The position numbers and the translations under genes were made by a program. Below are positions 22,131 to 31,639 of a stretch of 60,311 bases of DNA, in pieces (within the stretch, counting starts at the first letter, position 1; every line of letters begins with the position of its first letter). The notes below the pieces were generated by a model. The model did no database searches. It was not told where the DNA came from and saw only the letters and a program-made list of their open reading frames with translations. The stretch lies in NCBI RefSeq assembly GCF_026151205.1, contig NW_026971775.1:1-60311 (forward strand). Direction: 5' to 3'. This DNA is from Bolinopsis microptera. Its lineage: Eukaryota; Ctenophora; Tentaculata; Lobata; Bolinopsidae.

Positions 22131-22443
22131 TTTGATGATCCAACATATCCTGTAAAAATGGGAAAGTTTTTTTCGTTTATCTCAAAACCACTAAAAACTA
22201 CTTAGCCCACTCTTGCATGTGCAGGTTCATATGCTGTCTCGTCTCGTTTTACTTTTCCAAACCCAGCTGGCATTTAAGCGTATCATTTTGACTCATATAA
22301 CAGCTTACACCATCCTCCACCAATCACTCTGATTTCACCGCCAACCTTCCCCAAGGTTGCCACACCCCAGAGGTAGGCAGAGCATCTCAATGCTATCCTC
22401 TCGTGGGCTATCTTGGCCCAGCCTCTCTTTAAAAAAAAAAAAA
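22131..22443 (+). mobile_element. Poly(A)-tailed retroposon inserted in LINE B ORF1
   Basis: A 313-bp insert ends in an A-run at about 22431-22443 and is bounded by a 9-bp duplication ATCATGCAT (22122-22130 and 22444-22452). Removing it joins minus-strand codons for YLGISEL to MHDINSKFG, restoring the start of the AlkB-like domain. It has no coding capacity or recognisable A/B boxes, so it may be a SINE or a retrocopied transcript. Confidence 0.7.
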
Positions 22444-22452
22444 ATCATGCAT

Positions 22453-22747
22453 AAGCTCTGATATCCCAAGATAATTTAAAATATCGATTGGCTCCTTAGT
22501 CGTGGTGTGTCCACTTTGTGGCAGTTTTCACAGCAGTTTGCTTGGCCATAAGTGTTTTAAGTTCAGACATCAACGTGCCATGTTGAACACTCTTGTTCTG
22601 AACAAAATCTGAATGCAACTCCAAGAAGTCCTCGCATTTAACAGAATCCCTCTTAAGTTTCATGACATTCTCAACACTGGCCTTAAGAGCTTTCAGCTCA
22701 TTTAATGAAAACGAGTTTAAAACATTGGTAACAGAATTCAGATCCAT
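22453..22747 (-). pseudogene. LINE B ORF1, N-terminal coiled-coil-like region
   Basis: From ATG at 22747 the minus frame gives MDLNSVTNVLNSFSL, LKALKASVENVMKLKRD, LMSELKTLMAKQTAV, a Leu/Lys-rich helix-forming stretch suited to multimerisation of ORF1 protein, ending in a stop at 22496. One base shift downstream gives PIDILNYLGISEL, which leads into the AlkB-like domain. No PHD finger is present, unlike in LINE D ORF1, so the N-terminus is either shorter or has been replaced. Confidence 0.6.
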
Positions 22748-22983
22748 AGTGATGGTGGGAAGTGGGAGGAGAAAATGGCGGTGAGGGAGGAGAAAATGGC
22801 GAAGTCAATACTGTAGCCCAGGAAGTAAGGAAGTAGATGCGTTGCTTAGGATACAAACGGTCACGTCATAGTCTCTTCTATCGCTTTGACATTGGGACCT
22901 CAAACTATTTGTTATGTAGTAGTGTTGAAAGTATTAAAACTTTTTAAAAACTTTAAAAAAAAATTGCCCAATTTTAAATGAAC

Positions 22984-24372
22984 GATATCTGGTTCTTTTG
23001 CGATAGTCAAAACGTGACAACTAGCGCTGGATGGCGGCAACTAGCGCTATCCAGCGCTAGTTGTCGCCATTCAGCGCTAGTTGTCGCTATCCAGCGCTGG
23101 ATAACGCTGGCCAGCGCAAAATATATATGTTCGATAATTGTCGCTATCCAGCGCTAGTTGTTGCCATCCAGCGCTAGTTGTCGCCATCCAGCGCTAGTTG
23201 TCGCTATCCAGCACTAGTTGTCGCTGGCTATGCGACACTGTCGCACGCGATAGTTTGAGATGGCCAGCGCAACTGGCCATCGCAGAAAACAGTTCGATAA
23301 CTAGCGCTGGATAGCGACAACTAGCGCTGGATAGCGACAACTAGCGCTGGCCAGCGCTGGTCATCGATATCCAGCGCATAATTTTTGCGCTATTACTCGT
23401 CAATAGCGCTGGCCAGCGTTAGCCAGCGCTAGCCAGCGCAATGTATCAAAATCCTATACTTGCGATATTACTCGGATGATGATTAATCACTTTACACTCG
23501 ACTGTCACGTGACTTTTTTAACCCATTCTCTGACTCTAGCTGGTTCTGAACGACTTTTCGAAACCCTAACCCTCTAATCTGATCCCAACCCTAACCCTAA
23601 CCCAATCCTTAACAAAAACATATGCTGAAACCCTAACCCTAACGAGAAATTAGACTAACTTCCTTATACGGTCATATCACGTGATCAATACAGTTTTTCG
23701 CCAATATCTCGTCAGGAGAGCATTTTAACCCTATGTCATGGGGGTTGATTCGTAATTAGCATTCGAATATACATTGCATCGATTGAAGTTGGTTACAACC
23801 ATCAGGGGCCCTTTTAGAACAATCTCGAAGATCGACTGTAGAGTGATTTAGCACGCTCGATATTAGTATTACTCGTCAGCGCAATATAGTTGCGATATTA
23901 CTCGTCAGCTAGCGCTGGCCAGCGCTGGCCAGCGCTAGCTGACGAGTAATAGCGCAAAAATTATGCGCTGGCTATCGCTTAGCGCTGGCCAGTGGCCAGC
24001 GCTGGCCAGCGCTAGTTGTCGCTATCCAGCGCTAGTTGTCGCTATCCAGCGCTAGTTATCGAACTGTTTTCTGCGATGGCCAGTTGCGCTGGCCATCTCA
24101 AACTATCGCGTGCGACAGTGTCGCATAGCCAGCGACAACTAGCGCTGGATATCGACAACTAGCGCTGGATGGCGACAACTAGCGCTGGATGGCGACAACT
24201 AGCGCTGGATAGCGACAATTATCGAACATATATATTTTGCGCTGGCCAGCGTTATCCAGCGCTGGATAGTGACAACTAGCGCTGGATGGCGACAACTAGC
24301 GCTGGATAGCGCTAGTTGTCGCCATCCAGCGCTAGTTGTCGCGTTTTGACTATCGCAAAAGAACCCGATATC
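22984..24372. mobile_element. Foldback element built of 20-bp subrepeats (agcgctagttgtcgctatcc)
   Basis: Ends carry GATATC-n-GGTTCTTTTGCG continuing to gatagtcaaaacg in inverted orientation (22984 on, and complement ending 24372). Arms of about 480 bp (to about 23470, and from about 23900) consist of many copies of a roughly 20-bp unit, itself containing the palindromes agcgct and ctag. The central spacer (about 23470-23900) has telomere-like repeats. No ORF. Foldback elements with internally repetitive arms are known in invertebrates; the superfamily of this one is unclear and no target duplication is evident. Confidence 0.85.
23561..23645. repeat. Interstitial telomere-like (CCCTAA) repeats
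   Basis: Several short blocks of ccctaaccctaac, broken by other bases, lie within the spacer of the foldback element. CCCTAA/TTAGGG is the telomere repeat of most animals. The blocks may come from telomere-mediated repair or capture by the element. Confidence 0.75.
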
Positions 24373-25447
24373 TCATTCTACAGTATGATGAGGGCGTAAA
24401 GAGAATGCTTCTCGGAATCAGCATAATAAAGGGAACGAGATGCTGTTGAAATTTTAATCATTCATCTTCCACCCGTAGTCCCTACGTCACCGAGCGTCAT
24501 TAAGCGTCATCTAGCGTCATTTTGCGTCATCTAGGATCATCTAACGTCATTTCACGGTAGATGATGCTAGATGACGAATTTCAACAATCGGCAAAGGTCC
24601 TTCTCTGTCTCTAGATTAACGGAAAAATATTCTGTACATCCCAAATCTGCCTGTTCTGTACCATACTGCTTGCTACTAAACCTTTCCTCTGTCTCTAGAT
24701 TAACAGAACAATTAAAGTTTGTTTAACCCATATCTGCGTGTTTATTATTCGGTTGTATTTGCTTCCATGTGGAATGCAGTGGATATTTTATCGCAAATTT
24801 ATTTATTGGCATTTAATTATTTATTTTGTTTTATCGCTGATATTGACCAGAATATAAGTAAGATTTTAGTTTTTCCAAACTACGATATGAGGACTATTCT
24901 GATATCATGTTTGATATGGTGAGAGCTATATCATTATATTATATCTACATTTAGACTTAGAGGGGTAGTGAGTTATATATTTCTAGATATTTTAGTATTT
25001 TTGTGGGCTCTGGAAGTCAAGAACTGTTTTAACCCTTCGGATCGTTGTTTTAGCTGAAGACGATTTAAACATGTATTTTGAAAGCTCCCGCTAAGCAAAC
25101 TGTTCGTATCACTTATATTTGTAAAGCTGAAAGCACGGTGTATGGCCTACACGGACCGCCTCTAACTGGTACGGAGATGGTGTGGCCCTACCTGTGGTCA
25201 GGGCATGATGCGCGGGGGCTGATTTGATTCTGTCTGTGGATTCGTCAATGGCGTTGTTGAGTCTGTAGTTTTGTAGATACAAGAAGCCGGATGACCCAAT
25301 CCACCTGGGGTCAAGCGGTATCTTTAAACTCTCCCGGGCAATTGCACATAAGATCCTAGGTAGCCCCGTTGATGGGAGGTTGTTCAGTGATGTTACCAAG
25401 GCCCAAAAAAGATTTTCCCCACGTTCTCGTAGATCCATAGTTATGTC
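24373..25447. other. Non-coding stretch between foldback element and LINE A
   Basis: 24486-24556 holds five or six copies of a 12-bp motif (agcgtcatctag) with mismatches. About 25125-25170 is reverse-complementary to the end of the 278-bp tandem unit at 1106-1661. A 109-codon ORF on the minus strand (25109-25438) ends exactly where LINE A copy 1 begins to be recognisable; it has no identifiable domain and may be part of the LINE 5' UTR read backwards or of an older repeat. Confidence 0.45.
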
Positions 25448-26767
25448 ATGATAGCCAAACTAATATGCGAAATTTGCTGCTGCTGCAATAGACCTGTGCG
25501 TGCTGGACATCCATTCATAACTTGTCAGATGTGTGACAAGATAATGCACAAAAAATGCAAAACTGATGATAACATAGTCAAATTTCGAGATGCAACATAC
25601 TGCAAAATATGCACTGATGCCAATGATATCGTTCGGTATAACCCTTTCTACCAAGCTCCCCACTTTGCAAACAATGGCCTCATTGATGATGAGCCAGTTA
25701 ATTATATTGAATCTATCTACAATAGCTCAAAGATTCTTGAAAATTGCAAAACATTCTCAATAACAGAGTTGAATGCCACCATCCTACCTAAAAATTCAGC
25801 TAAATATTTGTCCAAATTATTTCTAAATATTGATGGAAATGCATCAAACTTCGACAACTTTGCAGTTGAATTGTCTTGTATCGACCACAAATTCTCTGTT
25901 ATCGGCCTTGCAGAAACAAACACTAATCCCGAAAATGGAACTCTGTATCAGCTTAACGGATACTCCTCCTGTTACCAATCACGCTACTTTTGCCAAGAGA
26001 AAAACCAGTTCAAGGGTAAAGGGTCAGGGGTGTGTCTTTACCTACACGATTCCCTTAACTTTAACAAAATCACTGACTTATCTCTCTGTAATGAACACAT
26101 AGAATCACTGTTTGTATCTATCACTAGCTTGCAAGATCCAACTGTCGTAGGGGTTATATACCGTCCCCCAAACGCATCACTTGAGATGTTCAACAAAGCG
26201 TATGAATGTATTCTCTCAAAACTGAATGGCAAAAAAGTATATATTCTTGGTGATTTCAATGTTAACATTTTGAACGACCCATCTCCATCAGAGGACAAAT
26301 TCCAAGAAATAATATTCAACAACGGCTTCATACCAACCATATCAGTACCAACTCACCAAATGCCTGGCTGTTCCAGGACCTGTATTGACAATATCCATAC
26401 CAATGTCGTAGATCAATCCCTTATTTCTGGTGTGATATCTGACAAGATCTCCCACCATCACCCTATATTCACTCTTATTGAACTTTCCCCTGACTCTGTG
26501 CCAACACCTGATTCATCAGACAAAATTACTATACACTACGACTATAGTAATGCTAACTTAGAGAAGCTCTGTCTTGAAATAGAAAACGATATAGATAGGT
26601 TCCACCACAGCTGTAACACATTTGACTCTTTCGTGCAGTTATTTCAAGAAAAGATAGATTTGTCTTGCAAACTTCTAACTCCTAGAACCACTAAACGTAA
26701 CAGCATAACCAACCCTTGGATCACCCAGGGCCTCATTAACTCCATCGACAAGAAAGCTAGGTTGTGA
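25448..26767 (+). pseudogene. LINE A ORF2: PHD-like finger and APE endonuclease
   Basis: The N-terminus has a Cys/His cluster of PHD type (CCCC, ITCQMCDKIMHKKC, YCKIC; residues about 10-57). The endonuclease follows: LNIDGNASNFDNF, VIGLAETNT (catalytic Glu), GSGVCLYLHDS, GVIYRPPNA, VYILGDFNVNIL (GDFN), HQMPGCSRTCIDNI, ISHHHPIF (catalytic His region). All key residues appear present. The frame ends at a TGA in codon 440, and the same frame continues downstream, so one substitution separates it from the reverse transcriptase part. PHD-type fingers are known in CR1-like LINEs. Confidence 0.83.
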
Positions 26768-27886
26768 TTCGAATGGAAGAAGACTTGTACATTAAAACTA
26801 CCTGATGGGGATCCAAACAAGCACATCTACTACAAGGAATTCGACAAGTTTCTCAAGAGCTCAATAAAGATGGCAAAGGCCATGTGCTATACTCAAAAAT
26901 TCGAGAAGTACAGCATGAACTCAAAAAAGACTTGGGAAATTATAAATGAACTCCGTGGCAAAAATTTGTCTAGATGTAAGGACGATTTTGTCATAGATGG
27001 CCAGAGAGTTACTTGCAGACGAATAATTGCTAACAAATTCTGTGAATATTTTACATCTCTTGCAAGTAATCTCAATAAAAATGTACTGTCAAACAATAGT
27101 ATTTCTCTGGAACCAGTAGAATCATTTGCTCAGTTTATGTCTAATTCGGTATCTGACTCCATATACCTGGAAGAAACTAATGAAGAAGAAATTATAGAGG
27201 TGATCCGAGACTTTCAAAATGGTAAGGCGAGTGACATACCTATAGTTGTTGTAAAAAAACCGGCCAAGCTCATTGCTGGTACCTTAGCTAGGCTTTACAA
27301 CACATGTATACAAAGTGGTACATTCCCAAGTATTTTTAAAACTGGTAAAGTTATTCCTATTTACAAGAAAGACAATAAAGAATGCATTGAAAATTATCGG
27401 CCTGTATCAATATTACCTTTATTTGGAAAGATCTTCGAGAAGGTCATTTATAAACGCCTCTATAATTTCTTCACATCTAAAGGTGTACTAACAGACTCAC
27501 AGTTTGGATTTAGAAAAGGCCATTCTACCACCCATGATCTACACAAATCTATAGACTCCGTTACTAAGTCTCTGGCAAGCAATAAACATGTCCTAGGGAT
27601 ATTCATTGACTTGAGCAAAGCCTTCGACACCCTTGATCACGATATTCTTTTATGCAAATTAAATTCCTACGGTATTAGGGGCACAGCACTTACCTTACTA
27701 AAAAGCTATTTGACTAACAGAAAGCAGTATGTTATGTATAACGATGTACCATCAGAAACAATGGACGTGAAATTTGGAGTACCGCAAGGGTCAATTCTAG
27801 GGCCGTTACTCTTCCTATTGTATATGAACGATATAGTAAACTGCTTTTCAGACAGTGAGGTGAAATTTGTACTTTATGCTGATGAC
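26768..27886 (+). pseudogene. LINE A ORF2: reverse transcriptase up to the YADD motif
   Basis: Same frame as the endonuclease. Motifs: WEIINELRGKNLS, NGKASDIPIVVVKK, KTGKVIPIYKKD, ENYRPVSILPLFGKIFEKV, SQFGFRKGHSTT, GIFIDLSKAFDTLDHD (block A), FGVPQGSILGPLLFLLY, FVLYADD. After YADD at about 27884 the sequence dissolves into C- and A-homopolymers that are probably not genuine. Up to that point the domain looks intact. Confidence 0.88.
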
Positions 27887-28697
27887 CCCCCCCCCCAAAA
27901 AAAAAACCCCCCTGCGGCCGCAGGCCAACACGAACTTTCCCCTTTTTCGAAAACCCCCCTTTCAAAAACAAAAAAACGAAAATCCCCCACAAATTATTTT
28001 TTTCCCCCCCCCCCAAAACCCCTTTTTCCCCCCCCTAAATTCCCAAAACCACGGGTTTAAAAACCCCCCCCCCCCCAAACCCCCCCAAAAACCCCCTAAC
28101 CCCCCCCCTACCCCCCCAAACGCCCCCCCCCCCCCCCCCCCAAAAACTTTTTAAAAAACCCGGAATTGGGCCCCACCCCCCAAAAAAAAAACTTTTCTCC
28201 CCCCCAAAAAAAAATTTTCCCCAAACGGCAAAAAACCCCCCCGGCACCCCCCCACCCCCCCCCCAAAACTTTTCTTTTCCCCAAAAAAACCCCCAAAACC
28301 AAACGGCCACAAAACAACAAAAAACCCAATTTTAAATTTTTCCCCCCCATTTCAAAATAATCCCCCCAAACAACCCCAAACCACCAAAACCCCCCGAACA
28401 TAGCCCACCCCACCAACCTTTTTTCCCCGGCGGTAAACTAATAAACTCTGGTATTTCAAACCCCAGGCCAAACATTTTTTTAATAAAAAAGTCAAAGCCC
28501 CCTATCCCCCCCAAACAAAACCCCCAAACAGAATTCCACCATCCCTTCTAACTAAAAAAATAAAAATTCTTTTTTAACACACCTTTTATGTTTTGGGGTG
28601 GTTAAAAAAGCCCAAAAGCTTTTCATCCACAAAGACTAAAGGGTTTTTTTTTGGGCCCTAATTTAATAAAAAACAACTGTGCACAAACCCCCCGGGT
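27886..28697. other. Probable sequencing or assembly artefact inside LINE A
   Basis: About 810 bp made largely of C-runs and A-runs with few G or T, starting abruptly in the codon after YADD and ending abruptly before a clean LINE A C-terminus. Copy 2 needs only about 580 bp for the same interval. Proline-, glycine- and phenylalanine-rich ORFs on both strands here are meaningless. A NotI site (GCGGCCGC) near 27914 could come from a vector linker. It looks like a low-quality read end incorporated in the assembly. Confidence 0.75.
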
Positions 28698-29635
28698 ATG
28701 CAAAAACTAGACCATAAACACTTTGAAAAGGAGCATACAAAACCCATTTTTAATAGATTAAAAATTCTTACGGCTCAAAACTTGTACAAATATCACTGTA
28801 TTTTAGAATTCTCTAAGATTATCAAGTACCACTGCCCATACTCCCTTTATGAGGCTATCAACATTTCAAACCGTGCAACGAGTCTAATGGGTTATTCTCC
28901 TAAATAAATCAAACACCTTTTTGTTTAATGCAGCCAAGCTTTGGAACGCTGTTCATAGAAAAATTTTAACTTCAAGCAATTGCTTAGAAACGTCCATTAG
29001 CTTGATAAAACTGAGAACCAAAGCACTATTAATACAAGCACAGGCAGCTGACTTAAAAGATACTTGGACTCCAAACAATTTCAAATTGCAGTAATCAAAT
29101 CTAATTGCAGCCAGCGGCACACACTTACTATTACTATCATGATTGTACTATAGACAGAAAATCTTTCAGATAAGTTAAACATCTAAATTTATAAAAATTT
29201 TTATCGGAATGAATTAATTGATATTTAATAATTTATTCGGTAGGTTTATCTGATATTGATATTGATTATATTGATATTGTTATTATTGAACGAAGCTAAC
29301 TCTAGACATAGTTAATACTACTTCTTTTAAGAAAAGGACTTGGAGTATAAACGACCAAGTTTGCATAAATTTCTATCCAACCAAGAACTCAGGAGGCAAA
29401 GGTGGGTGCGTAAACTTTTGGTCTGCACTCTCCGATCCTGTATCACCCTGGATTCTTCTCGACGTATCTTTGTAAAAGTTATATACCTTCTAGTCAATCT
29501 CTTGCTACTCCAAGTCCCCTAAGATATCTGATCTAAAGTTCGTGCTAGTTATATATATATGAAATATATTTTTGTGTGCTTTAATTGATACTAAATAAAA
29601 TTGTTGTTTTCTTGAAATTGTTGTTTTCTTGTAAC
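28698..29635 (+). pseudogene. LINE A ORF2 C-terminus and 3' UTR
   Basis: From 28698 the frame gives HKHFEKEHTKPIFNRLKIL, NLYKYHCILEFSKIIKY and YEAINISNRATSL, matching copy 2 at 51867-52166 nearly residue for residue. A frameshift near 28900 leads to AAKLWNAVH and a Leu-rich C-terminus ending near 29092. The 3' UTR includes ccaagtcccctaagatat and ends in two copies of ttgttttcttgaaat, the family's tail. Confidence 0.8.
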
Positions 29636-29770
29636 ATCGTTCGTGTTCTTTCATGCGGTGAATCAAGGGTCTGTAAGTCTGTCCGGTGTATTTGGAGGGG
29701 CACTGTGAGCAGGAAATTTCGTAGAGGTTTCGTATAAAGGTTGTTATTGTAATTAATGCTGTATACAATA
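29633..29770 (-). pseudogene. GIY-YIG nuclease fragment, probably Penelope-like
   Basis: On the minus strand: FIRNLYEISCSQCPSKYTGQT followed by RPLIHRMKEHERC. LYEI-x-C-x-x-C (GIY block), Y-T-GQT (YIG block), R-x-x-x-H-R-x-x-EH is the pattern of the GIY-YIG domain at the C-terminus of Penelope-like retroelements. It is cut at 29633 by the 3' end of LINE A copy 1, which appears to have inserted into it. No reverse transcriptase of the element is in the window. Confidence 0.5.
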
Positions 29771-29810
29771 TACAGAAGGAATTCGAATCACTCAACCGGT
29801 GTCTGAACAC

Positions 29811-30719
29811 TACACCTTCATTCTATGTTTAATTTTAATGCAAAATGCGGATTAATTATATATACTTTTGTGCGACATTATATTCCCCTATAATTTCACT
29901 AATTGTATAATTAGTAGAACTTTTTCATCTAATTATGAATCATATTCCTTCTCCCATCACGTGACTCTACCCTCCAAACTGACAAAGTATTTACCGTCCC
30001 GCTACCCATCAATTCTTTTTGTGTATTTAGATTACCTGATTAACTTTTGACTGTTCGGTATATTTCATTTTACTTCTTCAAGATTGCTAGAGTTGATGAG
30101 AATTTAGGTACGATTTTTACAACGACGATGTGCTTCGTGATCTCATGTTTAATAGGGTAAGAAATGCTGTTATGTTGTTTAAACAAGTTGTTCTACTTAA
30201 TTTAAATTAATATGTAACACTTTGGTGAGTATCAGATATAATATAAATTTTAACCAAAACCTAAAATTGGGTAGAGTGGACCGTCGCTAGTGTTTCATTT
30301 TTCCAAAGAAAAGGAAATTATATCAATTTAAATTACCGTTTATACCGTACTTAAATAGTCAAATGATACAGAGAATGAAATCGGTCATTCGCTTAATTCC
30401 CCTTTCATTTACAGCCTGCAAATTGTTACGAGCTCAGTTACCATAGTTAACCTATAAGTTTCCATGTTGAGGTGAGTATCATGTGATCCACCCTCGTATC
30501 TGCCCTTTTTAGAAAAGTCCTTGTGTCCTCTGCCATATTCTCCCCCATCCTCATCTCTTTTTCCCGACACAATACGTGCTTGCAAGAGGATATTGGCTGA
30601 TGCGGTATAAGATACTCTTAGCAGGGTATTTAAGAGGATATTGGCTGGGGAGTGGGGATTATGATCATACTTTGAGCCATGGTATAACCATTAAATTTAT
30701 AAACTTTTTCTACCTGCAG
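29811..30719. other. Non-coding stretch
   Basis: AT-rich, no ORF of note. It contains the second copy of the dispersed repeat (30246-30425) and a small duplication of gaggatattggct at about 30577-30590 and 30631-30644. Confidence 0.5.
30246..30425 (+). repeat. Dispersed repeat, copy 2 (pairs with 5703-5885)
   Basis: Direct-orientation, diverged copy of the repeat at 5703-5885; shared landmarks are ttttaaccaaaacc/gaccaaaaccc, gggtagagtggaccg, gaaaaggaaat and gagaatgaaatcggtc. Both copies lie in presumed introns of the + strand modular gene. Confidence 0.7.
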
Positions 30720-30793
30720 TTTAACGCTGGTGCTTAATCATGGAGTGAGAACTGAGGACACAGAAGATGTTGAAACTGCGAAGGAAAACCAGG
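30720..30793 (+). CDS. Candidate exon upstream of the Ser/Thr-rich exons
   Basis: Between a good acceptor (tttttctacctgcag) and donor gtgagt, one frame is open: LTLVLNHGVRTEDTEDVETA then KENQ, ending with one base of a split codon (phase 1). That base plus the CT opening the next exon gives Ala, so phases agree. The acidic, Thr-containing peptide would suit an extracellular stalk or the mature N-terminus after a signal peptide. Evidence is limited to splice signals and phase. Confidence 0.4.
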
Positions 30794-31216
30794 GTGAGTC
30801 ACTGCTATAAATTTGTAATCCTCTAATTTACATACTTTTAATACGGTATCTTTGGATAAAAACGTCTTAGAAACATTTGCAATTCTGCAGCACAGAAAAA
30901 CGTTCAACATGACCACATTAAGATAACATTCCCTTAGTATCACATGCAATAAAATCGTAAGTTTTGATGTAATTGCAAAATGCTTCATCCAGTTTCAGAA
31001 GCTCATTCCAGCTTTCTCAGAAAACTGCCTTGTTACTCCTTTAGTTATCTCAAACTCCTTCAATTTCAAATTTTATATAATATCTAACCTTCTTCTTAAA
31101 GCTACCACAAATAGTTTTATTTTATGAGTTCACATTTCTAAGTTAAAGATGAAAAAATATTTATCTAGCTTGCTAGTCTCTTACTCAATTGCTCAATTGC
31201 TCGCTTCTCTCTTCAG

Positions 31217-31303
31217 CTGTTGGATTAGAATCAAGTGGAACTACTGCGAACTCCCGGTCACCAACACACGAGACTTTAGATCCCACTGAGGCACCTCTTT
31301 CAA
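31217..31303 (+). CDS. Ser/Thr-rich exon, copy 1 (87 bp, phase 1-1)
   Basis: Acceptor ctcttcag and donor gtgagt flank 87 bp (29 codons, phase 1 at both ends). The peptide reads VGLESSGTTANSRSPTHET, then LDPTEAPLS: rich in Ser, Thr and Pro, suited to O-glycosylation as a mucin-like stalk. The next exon is a copy 202 bp downstream, made by duplication that includes flanking intron (shared ttgctcaattgctcgcttctctcttcag). Confidence 0.6.
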
Positions 31304-31418
31304 GTGAGTATGCTAGTTTTATTGTATGAGTTTACATATTCTAAGTTAAAGATGAACAAATATTTACCTAGCTTGCTAGTTGCTAGTCTCTTGCTCAATT
31401 GCTCGCTTCTCTCTTCAG

Positions 31419-31505
31419 CTGTTGGATCAGAATCAAGTGGAACTACTACGAACTCCCGGTCACCAACACACGAGACTTCTGATCCCACTGAGGCACCTCT
31501 CCCAA
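31419..31505 (+). CDS. Ser/Thr-rich exon, copy 2 (87 bp, phase 1-1)
   Basis: Same length, phase and splice signals as 31217-31303, with few differences: VGSESSGTTTNSRSPTHET then SDPTEAPLP. The donor region gtgagtatgctagttttattg is also shared. Symmetric phase means both copies can be included without a frameshift, lengthening the stalk. No downstream partner exon is visible before the repeat-filled interval that follows; the next + strand phase-1 exons seen are the SRCR exons at 50 kb. Confidence 0.6.
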
Positions 31506-31603
31506 GTGAGTATGCTAGTTTTATTGTATGAGTTTACACTTTACATATTCTAAGTTATTAAACTACTACTAGGTCGGAACTATAAAGTCCGATCTACGCC
31601 AGA

Positions 31604-31607
<4 letters not shown>

Positions 31608-31639
<32 letters not shown>
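31608..31639. repeat. Poly(C) tract of about 32 bases
   Basis: Uninterrupted C homopolymer just before an inverted-repeat element. Similar tracts are at 11708 (C) and, as G, at 46707 and 48365. The true length is uncertain because homopolymers are poorly resolved by most sequencing methods. Confidence 0.9.

Larger units (their letters stand above)
12600..22760 (-). mobile_element. LINE B: CR1/L2-group non-LTR retrotransposon, interrupted
   Basis: A minus-strand element with ORF1 (22747 down to 21116) and ORF2 (about 21018 down to 12626). ORF2 is split by a 5-kb insertion at about 14702-19700 (LINE C with microsatellites at both ends), and ORF1 is split by a 313-bp poly(A) retroposon. The frame resumes plausibly on both sides of the 5-kb insert (IKNSF before, PKRKIYNF after). 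ORF2 carries in-frame stops at about 20517, 19798 and 13398 and a frameshift with deletion near 14085, so it is dead. ORF1 carries an AlkB-like and an SGNH domain. Confidence 0.85.
25448..29635 (+). mobile_element. LINE A copy 1: CR1-group non-LTR retrotransposon
   Basis: ORF2 runs from about 25448, with endonuclease and reverse transcriptase, interrupted by a single in-frame TGA (26765-26767) and by a corrupted segment at 27886-28697. The C-terminus and 3' UTR follow to about 29635, ending in a repeated ttgttttcttgaaat tail that also ends LINE A copy 2 (minus strand, 51184-58723). No ORF1 is visible upstream, so the 5' part is missing or unrecognised. The two copies are clearly one family, sharing long identical stretches of ORF2. 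Confidence 0.85.

Noticed and set aside
25109-25438. 109-codon minus-strand ORF upstream of LINE A as a host gene
   Set aside because: No domain recognised; part of it is shared with the 278-bp repeat, so it is more likely repeat sequence.
27867-28514. Pro-, Phe- and Gly-rich ORFs on both strands
   Set aside because: They come from the homopolymer-rich corrupted segment inside LINE A.
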